Source: Sediminibacterium sp.
Lineage (GTDB): Bacteria > Bacteroidota > Bacteroidia > Chitinophagales > Chitinophagaceae
Assembly (NCBI RefSeq): GCF_030695065.1
Contig: NZ_JAUYTR010000016.1
Span: 186,001-250,000 of the forward strand
Direction: 5' to 3'
Length of the DNA: 64,000 bases
A program made the position numbers and the translations under genes. Positions 35,377-43,821 of the stretch are shown here, one piece after another. The notes below the pieces were generated by a model, which saw only the letters and a program-made list of their open reading frames with translations, did not search any database and was not told where the DNA came from. Every line of letters begins with the position of its first letter. Within the stretch, counting starts at the first letter, position 1.

Positions 35377-36522
35377 ATGTATCCTAATTTATACTACGCA
35401 TTCAAAGATCTTTTTGGAATTGAAATCAATGGACTTAAGTTGGTGAATAGCTTTGGATTTTTTGTAGCACTTTCATTTATCTTATCAGCATGGATACTAA
35501 CATTAGAATTGAGAAGAAAGCAAGGATTGGGGTTATTTATACATACCGAAGAGAAAATTAAGATAGGTGAGCCTGCTAGTTTAGGCGAATTAATTACGAA
35601 TGGCTTATTGGGCTTTATATTCGGATATAAGATTATTGGTGCATTTACTATCAAAAATGCTTTAGACGATCCGCAATCTTTTATTCTTTCTGGGGAGGGC
35701 AATTTATTAACAGGTATGCTTACTGCAGTGGTTTTTGGCATACTTAAATGGTGGGAAAAGAAAAAAGTACAATTAGATAAACCAGAAGAAAGAATCATTC
35801 GCATTTGGCCACAAGATAGAGTGGGAGATATCGTAATTTATGCAGCACTATTTGGCTTTTTAGGAGCTAAAATATTTCACAATCTTGAGAATTGGAATGA
35901 GTTTTCAGCGGACCCTATTGGGTCTTTAATTGCATTTAGCGGACTCACTTTTTACGGTGGTTTAATTTGTGCGGGCGCTGCCATTATTTGGTATGCTAAA
36001 AAGCATAAAATCAGTTTGATACCTATGTTGGATGCTTTTGCACCTACAATGATGTTTGCCTATGCATTTGGAAGAATCGGTTGTCAAATTAGTGGTGATG
36101 GAGATTGGGGTATTCCAAATCCTACCGCAAACCCATATTCATGGTTACCAGATTTCATGTGGTCGTATACCTATCCCCATAATGTTTTAGGAGAGGGCGT
36201 TCCAATTCCTGGTTGTGTAGGACCTTATTGCAACCAATTACCTATACCTGTATATCCTACACCTTTATATGAATTAATTGTTTGCTTTTTCTTGTTTGGC
36301 TTACTATGGTTTTTGAGAAATAAGATTAAAGTGCCCGGTCAATTATTCAGTGTTTATTTAATTTTGAATGGGTTAGAGCGATTTTTTATTGAAAAAATAA
36401 GGGTTAATACCGAATACAATATTCTTTTTAATCCTACACAGGCCGAGTTGATTTCTGCAGGTCTAATTATTTTGGGTATTGCTGGCTTTTTCTACTTTAA
36501 AAAAGCGAAATCGGTTAATTAA
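35377..36522 (+). CDS. lgt: prolipoprotein diacylglyceryl transferase
   Basis: A 381-residue inner-membrane enzyme that adds diacylglycerol to the lipobox cysteine of prolipoproteins. Seven or so hydrophobic segments are visible. The Lgt core is present as FYGGLICAGAAI, FAYAFGRIGCQISGDGDWG and NGLERFFIEKIRVN, with the essential Arg of the FGRIG signature and the late Arg-Glu region. It is longer than the 290-residue Escherichia coli protein, with extra loops around 60-150 and 255-290, as in other Bacteroidota. Several lipoproteins in this window are its expected substrates. Confidence 0.92.
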   Translation: MYPNLYYAFKDLFGIEINGLKLVNSFGFFVALSFILSAWILTLELRRKQGLGLFIHTEEKIKIGEPASLGELITNGLLGFIFGYKIIGAFTIKNALDDPQSFILSGEGNLLTGMLTAVVFGILKWWEKKKVQLDKPEERIIRIWPQDRVGDIVIYAALFGFLGAKIFHNLENWNEFSADPIGSLIAFSGLTFYGGLICAGAAIIWYAKKHKISLIPMLDAFAPTMMFAYAFGRIGCQISGDGDWGIPNPTANPYSWLPDFMWSYTYPHNVLGEGVPIPGCVGPYCNQLPIPVYPTPLYELIVCFFLFGLLWFLRNKIKVPGQLFSVYLILNGLERFFIEKIRVNTEYNILFNPTQAELISAGLIILGIAGFFYFKKAKSVN

Positions 36523-36618
36523 GCTCCATTTTCTTTCCGTTAGTCATTCCTACAAAACCATTTAGCACTGAATTGAACCGTCCATGCTAAAACAATGTAC
36601 TATGTAAAGCACAGTAGT

Positions 36619-36626
36619 TAGTTTTG
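36619..36626 (+). promoter_or_regulatory. -7 box for the outer-membrane barrel gene
   Basis: TAGTTTTG matches TAnnTTTG 45 bases before the ATG; no TTG at the standard -33 spacing. Confidence 0.4.
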
Positions 36627-36671
36627 TTTTGTAATAATCAAAACCAAGAACTAAATTATAAACTCGTGCAA

Positions 36672-39128
36672 ATGAAAAATCTACTTAAAAAAGCATTGCT
36701 GTTTAGCTTAACAGCCTTGAGTATTGGTGCGAAAGCTCAACAAAACTCATCAATTATAACTGGAAAAATTGTTTCCAATCAACAACCCCTTGAATCTGTT
36801 ATGGTAAGTTTATTGAATGCCAAGGATTCATCCAAGGTTAAAACAGCCCTAACTGATAAAACGGGTACTTATTCAATTCAAGTTACAACCAAGGGGAAAT
36901 ACTTGTTATTAGCCAATATGGTTGGATTTGAAAAAGCCTATTTAGGGCCTTATGAGTGGAACGGTTTAACCCAAGAAAAGTTACCTAATTGGCAAATAAT
37001 TCCTTTGGCAAAAGGATTAGCTGAAGTTACTGTTAGTTCTAAGAAACCAATGATTGAGCAAAAAGCAGATAGAACCATTGTAAATGTAGATGCTTCCCCT
37101 ACAAACGGAGGCGCAAATGCAATGGAAATTCTAGAAAAGTCACCAGGCATTTCAGTAGATAAAGACGGAAATATCAGTTTAAAGGGTAAAGAAGGAGTGG
37201 TAGTTTATATGGATGGAAGACCTACTTATTTATCTGGGCCCGATTTGGTTAACTTATTAAAGAACACACAAGGAGCTCAATTGGATCAGATAGAAATTAT
37301 GACTAATCCTCCTGCGCGTTATGATGCTGCTGGTAATGCAGGTGTAATTAATATAAAAACAAAAAAATCTAAAATTGTAGGATTCAATGGCTCTGTAACA
37401 GCTGGTTATGGACAAGGTGTATATAGTAGAAATAATCAAACAGTTCAATTAAACTATCGAAAAAATAAATTCAATGTATTTGGAAATATTGGAAGAAATG
37501 AGCGAATTGGGTTCCAAAATATTGCCATCGATAGAAGATTTATTGATGGGGGATCTAAGCAGATTGTTTCCTTTTTCGAGCAAATTACAGACCGAAACAC
37601 GTATAATCATTCTTACAACGGGAAGATAGGATTAGACTTTTATGCAACCAGTAAAACCACACTGGGATTGGTTTATAACGGATTCAATAACAAGGGGAAT
37701 GGCAATTCACTAGGTGATATCAATATCTTTAATGCGCAACACAATTTGATCAATAAAACAACTGCGTACAATGGAAATGTAGATACCTGGAAAAATTCAA
37801 GTATTAATTTTAATATTAGACATGTATTAGATAGCACTGGTCGTGAAATTACTTTTGACGCTGATTATTTAACCTATGATGGAAACACTAATCTTTTTTT
37901 AAACAACGCATATCAAAATAATTTAGGTCAAACTGTTGCTAAAACAGATAGTTTAATAGGAAAGCTTCCGCAAATTATTGATATCTACACAGCAAAAATA
38001 GACTATGTACACCCTTTAAAAAATAAGGCAAAGTTTGAAGCAGGTTTTAAAACAAGTTTTGTTACCACCGATGCAAATGCTATTTATGACACCCTTTTTA
38101 ATGGCGTGATCATGCGAGATTATAATAGAAGCAATCATTTTGTGTACAGAGAAAACATCAATGCTGCCTATATCAATTTTAGCAAGCCATTAAGTAGTAA
38201 ACTAAATATGCAATTGGGATTAAGAGCTGAACAAACCATTGCCAAAGGAGACCAGCGTACTACCAATGTTCAATTCAATAGAAATTATATTCAAGTGTTT
38301 CCCACTGCTTATTTACAATACGCAGCCAATGAAAAAAATAACTTCGTATTAAATTATGGCAAACGTATCAGAAGACCTGATTATCAAAGCCTTAATCCTT
38401 TTGTTGAATTTTTAGACAGGTATACATACGAGCAGGGCAATCCTTATTTAAAACCTCAATTTAGCCACAATATAGAATTGAGCCATACCTACAAAGGGTT
38501 CTTAACTACTACCTTGAATTATACCAAAACAACAGATATGATTCAGCAAGTAATCATGCAAGATGATGCTAAGAATGAGACTTTTATTAAGCAAGATAAT
38601 ATTGCAACACAAGAACAGATTGGGCTATCAATCAATGCCTTTAATCAATATACCAAATGGTGGAGTGGCAATATTTATATGAATGTTTCTAACAATAAGT
38701 TAACTGGGCCTATTAATAACGAGCTTGTAAGTATTGCTGCTACTTCTTTTATGGCCAATATTAGTCAGCAATTCAAATTTAATAAAGGGTATAGTGCAGA
38801 ATTGAGCGGATTTTATAGATCAGAAGGAATTGAAGGAGTCTTTAGAATTATGCCATTTGGAATGGTTAATCTTGGAATAAGTAAGCAAATCATGAAAAAC
38901 AAGGGAACCATTAGAATTAATGTAAGAGATTTATTCTGGTCTCAAAAAATCAAAGGCGAAAGCAAGTACGGAACAGTGGATGCCAATTTTAAACAATTCA
39001 GCGATACTAGAATTGCAAATATCAGCTTCACTTATAGATTCAGTAAAGGAAAAGCAGCTGCAGGACCAAGAAAACGTGGAGGTGCAGAAGATGAGCAAAG
39101 CAGAGTAGGAGTAGATTCAGGTAAATAA
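36672..39128 (+). CDS. outer-membrane beta-barrel protein (OMP_b-brl_3 type)
   Basis: An 818-residue TonB-receptor-like barrel. The signal peptide (MKNLLKKALLFSLTALSIGAKAQ, cleaved near 23) is followed by a regulatory beta-sandwich (ITGKIVSNQQPLESVMVSLL), a plug-like region (DASPTNGGANAMEILEKSPG, GVVVYMDGRPTYLSG, NPPARYDAAGNAGVINIKTK) and a long barrel ending in FTYRFSKGK. It belongs to the group without a clear TonB box or SusD partner; the substrate is unknown. ATG 36672 is chosen because the upstream TTG at 36624 falls inside the -7 box. A strong terminator follows. Confidence 0.88.
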   Translation: MKNLLKKALLFSLTALSIGAKAQQNSSIITGKIVSNQQPLESVMVSLLNAKDSSKVKTALTDKTGTYSIQVTTKGKYLLLANMVGFEKAYLGPYEWNGLTQEKLPNWQIIPLAKGLAEVTVSSKKPMIEQKADRTIVNVDASPTNGGANAMEILEKSPGISVDKDGNISLKGKEGVVVYMDGRPTYLSGPDLVNLLKNTQGAQLDQIEIMTNPPARYDAAGNAGVINIKTKKSKIVGFNGSVTAGYGQGVYSRNNQTVQLNYRKNKFNVFGNIGRNERIGFQNIAIDRRFIDGGSKQIVSFFEQITDRNTYNHSYNGKIGLDFYATSKTTLGLVYNGFNNKGNGNSLGDINIFNAQHNLINKTTAYNGNVDTWKNSSINFNIRHVLDSTGREITFDADYLTYDGNTNLFLNNAYQNNLGQTVAKTDSLIGKLPQIIDIYTAKIDYVHPLKNKAKFEAGFKTSFVTTDANAIYDTLFNGVIMRDYNRSNHFVYRENINAAYINFSKPLSSKLNMQLGLRAEQTIAKGDQRTTNVQFNRNYIQVFPTAYLQYAANEKNNFVLNYGKRIRRPDYQSLNPFVEFLDRYTYEQGNPYLKPQFSHNIELSHTYKGFLTTTLNYTKTTDMIQQVIMQDDAKNETFIKQDNIATQEQIGLSINAFNQYTKWWSGNIYMNVSNNKLTGPINNELVSIAATSFMANISQQFKFNKGYSAELSGFYRSEGIEGVFRIMPFGMVNLGISKQIMKNKGTIRINVRDLFWSQKIKGESKYGTVDANFKQFSDTRIANISFTYRFSKGKAAAGPRKRGGAEDEQSRVGVDSGK

Positions 39129-39153
39129 GTATTTTCTCTCATGTCGTATATCC

Positions 39154-39183
39154 GGCCTTGGTTTCTACCAGGGCCTTTTTTTT
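39154..39183 (+). terminator. intrinsic terminator after the barrel gene
   Basis: GGCCTTGG pairs with CCAGGGCC (one G-T pair), followed by eight T. A TACCTTCG sequence right after (39185-39192) may be a weak -7 box for yajQ. Confidence 0.85.
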
Positions 39184-39206
39184 GTACCTTCGTAAAAAAA
39201 TAAATT

Positions 39207-39698
39207 ATGCCATCTTTTGATATTGCCAGCGCTGTAGATATTCAGGTATTAGACAATGCCATCAATACAGTTAAAAAAGAAGTAGCTACTCGTTACGATT
39301 TTAGAGATACCGATGTTAAAGTAGACTTGAATAAAAAAGACTATAGCATTTCTTTGGAAGTGAATACCGAAATGCAAATGAAGCAACTAATAGATATTTT
39401 AATCAGCAGATCTATGAAACAGGGTATTGATGGAAACGCTTTTGACTTTTCAAAAGATGCATATCCAAGTGGGAAAACCATTAAAAAAGAAGTGTCTGTT
39501 AAAAACGGGTTACGCCAAGAAGATGCCAAAAAAATTGTCAAAATGATTAAAGACAGTGGAGCTAAGGTTCAGGCAGCAATCATGGACGATATTATTCGGG
39601 TTTCAGGTAAAAAATTAGATGATTTGCAGGAAGTGATAGGCAAGTGTAAGACTGGAGACTTTGGGGTTCCTTTACAATTCGTAAATATGAAGAGCTAA
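39207..39698 (+). CDS. yajQ: YajQ family nucleotide-binding protein
   Basis: A 163-residue cytoplasmic protein of two ferredoxin-like halves. MPSFDIASAVDIQVLDNAIN, the KEVATRYDFRDTD motif, SMKQGIDGNAFDF and DDIIRVSGKKLDDLQEVI are diagnostic. Some homologues bind cyclic di-GMP and modulate transcription factors; whether that holds here is unknown. It is short and stand-alone between a terminator and rpmE. Confidence 0.93.
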   Translation: MPSFDIASAVDIQVLDNAINTVKKEVATRYDFRDTDVKVDLNKKDYSISLEVNTEMQMKQLIDILISRSMKQGIDGNAFDFSKDAYPSGKTIKKEVSVKNGLRQEDAKKIVKMIKDSGAKVQAAIMDDIIRVSGKKLDDLQEVIGKCKTGDFGVPLQFVNMKS

Positions 39699-39720
39699 AA
39701 CTTAATATTTATCTGCTTTT

Positions 39721-39751
39721 TTGGTTAAAAACGATAAATACAGTACATTTG
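39721..39751 (+). promoter_or_regulatory. rpmE promoter (TTG-N20-TACATTTG)
   Basis: TTG at 39721-39723 and TACATTTG at 39744-39751, exactly 20 bases apart. The TTG could be mistaken for a start codon of a longer frame. Confidence 0.75.
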
Positions 39752-39807
39752 CAATCCAAATTTTAAATAATCGTACGGCCAAATCCGTACAACCTAAACC
39801 AAATAGT
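39752..39807 (+). promoter_or_regulatory. rpmE leader with hairpin, candidate L31 autoregulatory element
   Basis: The leader of about 55 bases contains GTACGG (39773-39778) and CCGTAC (39785-39790), a perfect 6-bp stem with loop CCAAAT, 17 bases before the ATG. Its 5' end shares two sequence blocks with the rpmI leader (GCAATCCAAA-TTTT and CGTA[A/C]GGCCAAA). L31-controlled leaders are known in other phyla. Confidence 0.45.
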
Positions 39808-40059
39808 ATGAAAAAAGGTATCCATCCAGAAAATTACCGTTTTGTTGTATTCAAAGACATGAGTAACGGTACATCTTTCTTGAGTAAATCTACAGCTGCT
39901 ACTAAAGAAACCATCGTTTTTGAAGATGGTAATGAATATCCAGTAATCAAATTGGAGATTTCGAATACTTCTCACCCTTTTTACACTGGTAAGAATGTAT
40001 TGGTTGACACTGCAGGTAGAATTGACAAGTTCAAAAAGCGTTACGCAAAGAAAGACTAG
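39808..40059 (+). CDS. rpmE2: 50S ribosomal protein L31, type B
   Basis: An 83-residue large-subunit protein. [41 protein letters not shown] and the basic C-terminus are canonical for the type B form. It lacks the zinc-binding cysteines of type A, so it should not depend on zinc. ATG 39808 is chosen; the in-frame TTG at 39721 is the promoter -33 element and its extension would be translated promoter. A terminator follows. Confidence 0.95.
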   Translation: MKKGIHPENYRFVVFKDMSNGTSFLSKSTAATKETIVFEDGNEYPVIKLEISNTSHPFYTGKNVLVDTAGRIDKFKKRYAKKD

Positions 40060-40078
40060 TTCTTTCTTTCATATAATT

Positions 40079-40111
40079 AAATCCTGCTCCAAAAACGGTG
40101 CAGGATTTTTT
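40079..40111 (+). terminator. intrinsic terminator after rpmE
   Basis: AAATCCTGC (40079-40087) pairs with GCAGGATTT (40100-40108), 9 bp, followed by T-rich sequence. Confidence 0.85.
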
Positions 40112-40150
40112 ATGCAATATCATTGATTACCTTTATCATAATTTAATTTT

Positions 40151-40882
40151 ATGCAACTAGATATACTAGCTTTTGGGGTTCATCCGGATGATGTAGAACT
40201 AAGTTGTTCAGGTACCATTTTGGCATCTATTGATCAGGGAAAAAAAGTTGGGATCATCGATTTAACCCGAGGTGAATTAGGTACTAGAGGTACTGCCGAT
40301 ATTAGAGATGTTGAAGCTGCAAATGCAGCAAAAATATTGGGAGTACACCATCGGGAGAACTTGCGAATGGCTGATGGCTTTTTTGAACATTCACAAGAAA
40401 ACTTGCTTAAAATTATACGTGTAATAAGAAAGTTCAAGCCCAACATTATTTTAGCTAATGCCATTGAAGATAGACATCCAGATCATGGCAGAAGTGCAAA
40501 ACTGGTTGCCGATGCTGCTTTTTTAGCAGGGCTAAGAAAAATTGAAACCATTGATGAAAAAGGTAAACAACAAGAGGCATTTAGGCCAACCAATATTTTT
40601 CATTATATACAAGATCGCTTATTAACGCCTCATTTTGTAGTAGATATTACGCCCTATTATGAAACAAAGATGGATTCAATAAGAGCATATACTACCCAGT
40701 TTTACAATACCGATTTAAACGAGCCCAATACCTATATTTCTTCTCCTCAGTTTTTAGAAACAGTAAAAGGGAAAGATTTGATGATGGGTAAACGAATTGG
40801 CGTATTATATGCCGAAGGTTTTTTAACAGAAAAAACAATTGGAGTAAAAAATTTAGACCATTTAATTCAGATAACTACCTAA
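40151..40882 (+). CDS. bshB1: bacillithiol biosynthesis deacetylase BshB1
   Basis: A 243-residue LmbE-fold zinc deacetylase that removes acetate from GlcNAc-malate in bacillithiol synthesis. The metal motif HPDD is at residues 11-14 and HPDH at 109-112; LTRGELGTRGTADIRDVEA and LRMADGFFEHSQEN are typical of BshB1 rather than mycothiol or chitobiose deacetylases. It starts a closely packed run with aguB (one base apart) and aguA. The bacilliredoxin at 34.9 kb uses the same thiol. Confidence 0.92.
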   Translation: MQLDILAFGVHPDDVELSCSGTILASIDQGKKVGIIDLTRGELGTRGTADIRDVEAANAAKILGVHHRENLRMADGFFEHSQENLLKIIRVIRKFKPNIILANAIEDRHPDHGRSAKLVADAAFLAGLRKIETIDEKGKQQEAFRPTNIFHYIQDRLLTPHFVVDITPYYETKMDSIRAYTTQFYNTDLNEPNTYISSPQFLETVKGKDLMMGKRIGVLYAEGFLTEKTIGVKNLDHLIQITT

Positions 40883-40883
40883 T

Positions 40884-41759
40884 ATGTCAACTGTAAAAGT
40901 AGGAATGGTGCAAATGTCTTGCACCGGAGTTCAGCAAGCCAATATGGCAAAAGCCATTCAGGGGATTAAAGACGCCGCAGCAAAAGGCGCTCAAATAGTT
41001 TGTTTACAAGAGCTATTTACCTCACTTTATTTTTGTGACGTTGAAGATTATGAAAATTTCAAATTAGCAGAAGCTATTCCTGGTGCAACTACCGATACAT
41101 TAGGAAAATTGGCAGCGGAATTAAATGTAGTCATCATTGCATCATTATTTGAAAAGCGCACACAGGGTTTATATCACAACACCACAGCGGTAATTGATGC
41201 AGATGGTAGTTATTTGGGGAAGTATCGCAAAATGCATATTCCCGATGATCCTGCTTATTATGAGAAATTTTATTTTACTCCAGGTGATCTTGGCTACAAA
41301 GTATTCAAAACTAAGTTTGCCACGTTAGGTGTTTTAATTTGTTGGGATCAATGGTATCCTGAAGCAGCTAGAATTACAGCACTAATGGGAGCAGAAATAT
41401 TGTTTTATCCAACAGCCATTGGCTGGGCAACTTCTCAAGATGAAGCAACCAATGATGAACAATACAATGCTTGGCAAACCATACAAAGAAGCCATGCAGT
41501 TGCTAATGGAGTACATGTAGTAAGTGTAAATAGGGTTGGTTTAGAACAAAATGGTGCAATGAAATTTTGGGGTGGATCATTCGTGTCTAATCCATTTGGA
41601 AGCTTGATATATAAAGCATCACATGATGCCGAAGAAACCACGGTGATTGAATTAGATTTAGCAAAAACCGATCAGTACAGAACCCATTGGCCATTTTTGA
41701 GAGATAGAAGAATTGATTCTTATCAGCCAATTACCAAAAGATTTATTGACGAAGATTAA
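40884..41759 (+). CDS. aguB: N-carbamoylputrescine amidase
   Basis: A 291-residue nitrilase-superfamily enzyme that hydrolyses N-carbamoylputrescine to putrescine, CO2 and ammonia. The triad is Glu43 (CLQELFTSLYFC), Lys116 (YRKMHIPDD) and Cys153 (GVLICWDQWYPEAAR). The sequence HIPDDPAYYEKFYFTPGD and NRVGLEQNGAMKFWGGSF fits the AguB subfamily. It is seven bases upstream of agmatine deiminase, the enzyme giving its substrate, which makes the assignment firm. Confidence 0.92.
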   Translation: MSTVKVGMVQMSCTGVQQANMAKAIQGIKDAAAKGAQIVCLQELFTSLYFCDVEDYENFKLAEAIPGATTDTLGKLAAELNVVIIASLFEKRTQGLYHNTTAVIDADGSYLGKYRKMHIPDDPAYYEKFYFTPGDLGYKVFKTKFATLGVLICWDQWYPEAARITALMGAEILFYPTAIGWATSQDEATNDEQYNAWQTIQRSHAVANGVHVVSVNRVGLEQNGAMKFWGGSFVSNPFGSLIYKASHDAEETTVIELDLAKTDQYRTHWPFLRDRRIDSYQPITKRFIDED

Positions 41760-41766
41760 TATTATT

Positions 41767-42819
41767 ATGATTTCTTTAGACCAAGTGCCCGCTATATTAG
41801 GATATGAATTTCCGGCAGAATTTGCAAAACATGAAGCTACTTGGCTAAGTTGGCCTCATAAGGAAGCCAGCTGGCCTGGTAAAATCGAAAGCATTTATCC
41901 CCACTACTGTTTGTTTGTGAAATACTTGGCCATGAGTGAGAAAGTTAGAATTAATGTTGCCAATGAAGCCATGGAAAATTTCGCAAAACATCATTTAAAT
42001 AATGCGGGAGTGAATATGGGGGAAGTTGAATTTTTTTATCATCCTACTAATGATGCTTGGTGTAGAGATCATGGCCCTGCTTTTTTAATTAATCAGCAAG
42101 CGGAACATAAAAAAGTGGTAGTAGATTGGAATTACAATGCTTGGGGCAATAAATATCCTCCTTTTGATTTGGATGATGTAATACCATCAAAGATTGGGAA
42201 ACACTTTAACCTTCCTGTATATCATCCAGGCATTGTAATGGAGGGTGGGTCAGTAGAATTTAATGGAGCAGGCACTTTACTTACTTCAACTTGTTGTTTA
42301 TTAAACACCAACCGAAATCCACATCTTTCATTAGAAGAAATAGAAAACTATTTGCAAAACTATTATGGAGTTAAACAAGTTCTTTGGGTATCTGAAGGAA
42401 TTGTTGGAGACGATACCGATGGACATATAGATGATACGGTTCGTTTTGTAAATGAAGACACGGTGATAACTGTAATTGAAGAGGATAAATCTGATGAAAA
42501 TTATTCTTTGCTGCAAACCAATTTACAAGAATTGAAAAGAATGCGTTTGTTATCTGGTAAACAATTAAATATTGTTGAGCTACCAATGCCCGATGCGGTT
42601 GTATATGAAGACCAACGTTTACCTGCCTCTTATGCAAATTTTTATATTAGTAATCAACACGTGATTGTTCCTACTTTTAATTGCAATAAAGACGATAAAG
42701 CTTTAAGCATTATACAATCTTGTTTTAGCAATAGGGAAGTGGTAGGTATTGATTCTACAGATATTATCTGGGGATTGGGTAGTTTCCATTGCCTAAGTCA
42801 ACAAGAGCCAGCGGTGTAG
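41767..42819 (+). CDS. aguA: agmatine deiminase
   Basis: A 350-residue guanidino-group hydrolase converting agmatine to N-carbamoylputrescine. It has the five-bladed propeller motifs HEATWLSWPHKEASWPG, NDAWCRDHGPAF, VMEGGSVEFNGAGTLLTS and TDGHIDDTVRF, with the nucleophile Cys342 in GSFHCLSQQEPA. ATG 41767 is preferred over an upstream start inside aguB. Its 3' end overlaps the convergent methyltransferase gene by 56 bases, so the last 18 codons are read on both strands. Confidence 0.93.
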   Translation: MISLDQVPAILGYEFPAEFAKHEATWLSWPHKEASWPGKIESIYPHYCLFVKYLAMSEKVRINVANEAMENFAKHHLNNAGVNMGEVEFFYHPTNDAWCRDHGPAFLINQQAEHKKVVVDWNYNAWGNKYPPFDLDDVIPSKIGKHFNLPVYHPGIVMEGGSVEFNGAGTLLTSTCCLLNTNRNPHLSLEEIENYLQNYYGVKQVLWVSEGIVGDDTDGHIDDTVRFVNEDTVITVIEEDKSDENYSLLQTNLQELKRMRLLSGKQLNIVELPMPDAVVYEDQRLPASYANFYISNQHVIVPTFNCNKDDKALSIIQSCFSNREVVGIDSTDIIWGLGSFHCLSQQEPAV

Positions 42820-43390
42820 CAATGAAAAACAATTCGCTGTTTGCTCTTGGTGCCACAGAATTATGACAAGCTGCAATGGATTCAAAACTAAAGTAAGATT
42901 CAAATAGATGATGATAGCTTACAAGGTCTCCGCCAAATGGGGGGCCTCCTTCAAATTCCCTATTAAATAACAGTCCAACTAATTTTCCTTTGGGCTTTAA
43001 TAAACTAGCCATATGCTTCACGTAATTTTTCCTTAATTCAGGATCAAGTGCGCAAAAAAAAGTTTGTTCTAGTATTAAATCATATTGACCCTTCCATATA
43101 AAAAAGTCTGTTTCAGTAAATTGAATGTTATTTTGATTGGGATATTTTAGTTGAAGTGCTTTAATTACAGCAGGGGCAATATCAATAACAGTAATATTCG
43201 TAAATCCCTGCTCCATTAAATAAACGGCTTCATAACTATTACCGGCACCAGGAATTAATATGGCCAAGTCTTTTTGGGTTAATTGATCAATATATGATTT
43301 TAAGGGAGGCGAAACCATTCCCAAATCCCAATGCGAAGCGTTGTTTAAATAACGATCATTCCAATATTCGGCAGATAAAAATTCAGTCAT
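42764..43390 (-). CDS. TPMT-family SAM-dependent methyltransferase
   Basis: A 208-residue class I methyltransferase of the thiopurine S-methyltransferase-like family. AEYWNDRYLNNASHWDLGM is the family opening, followed by the SAM site LIPGAGNSYEAVYLMEQG, the acidic TVIDIAP and EQTFFCALDPELRKNYV. Natural substrates in this family include thiols, selenium and tellurium compounds, halides and small organics; none can be chosen here. It is the last gene of accD-smpB-methyltransferase with one-base overlaps, and it overlaps aguA tail to tail. Confidence 0.85.
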   Translation of the reverse strand: MTEFLSAEYWNDRYLNNASHWDLGMVSPPLKSYIDQLTQKDLAILIPGAGNSYEAVYLMEQGFTNITVIDIAPAVIKALQLKYPNQNNIQFTETDFFIWKGQYDLILEQTFFCALDPELRKNYVKHMASLLKPKGKLVGLLFNREFEGGPPFGGDLVSYHHLFESYFSFESIAACHNSVAPRANSELFFIATPLALVDLGNGNYPIPR

Positions 43391-43821
43391 TATCCTAGAA
43401 AGCGTTTCATTTCTTTATCTAAATCTCTATTCTTGATTGTATCTCTTTTATCGTGCAATTTTTTGCCCCTAGCTAATCCTATTTCTACTTTTACGTGACC
43501 TTTTTCAGAAAAAAATACTTTTAAAGGAATGATGGTATATCCTTTATCCTTTAGTTTGAGTTGAAGTTTTTTGAGTTCACGCTTGTTCAATAATAATTTT
43601 CGGTCGTGTACTTCAATATGATTGTTGGCTGTTCCATGAGAGTAGGAAGCAATATATAATGCCCTTACCCATAACTCCCCATTATCAAATAAACAAAATG
43701 AATCATTGAAGCTGAGCTTGCCTTCTCGTATAGACTTTACTTCGGTACCGAGTAATACAATACCCGCCACATATTTATCTTCAATATGGTAATTGAAATA
43801 AGCCTGTCTATTGTTCATCAT
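43390..43821 (-). CDS. smpB: SsrA-binding protein SmpB
   Basis: A 143-residue tmRNA partner required for rescue of stalled ribosomes. AYFNYHIEDKYVAGIVLLGTEVKSIREGK, represented here by VLLGTEVKSIREGK, is diagnostic, with IASYSHGTANNHIEVHDRKLL, the VKVEIGLARGKKLHDKRDTIK segment and a basic tail that would enter the decoding site. It shares single bases with accD upstream and the methyltransferase downstream (TAATG junctions), giving a coupled three-gene unit. No ssrA gene is seen in the window. Confidence 0.95.
   Translation of the reverse strand: MMNNRQAYFNYHIEDKYVAGIVLLGTEVKSIREGKLSFNDSFCLFDNGELWVRALYIASYSHGTANNHIEVHDRKLLLNKRELKKLQLKLKDKGYTIIPLKVFFSEKGHVKVEIGLARGKKLHDKRDTIKNRDLDKEMKRFLG

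Noticed and set aside
39721-39807. Longer L31 frame starting at TTG 39721
   Set aside because: The TTG is the -33 promoter element; the L31 family starts at ATG 39808.
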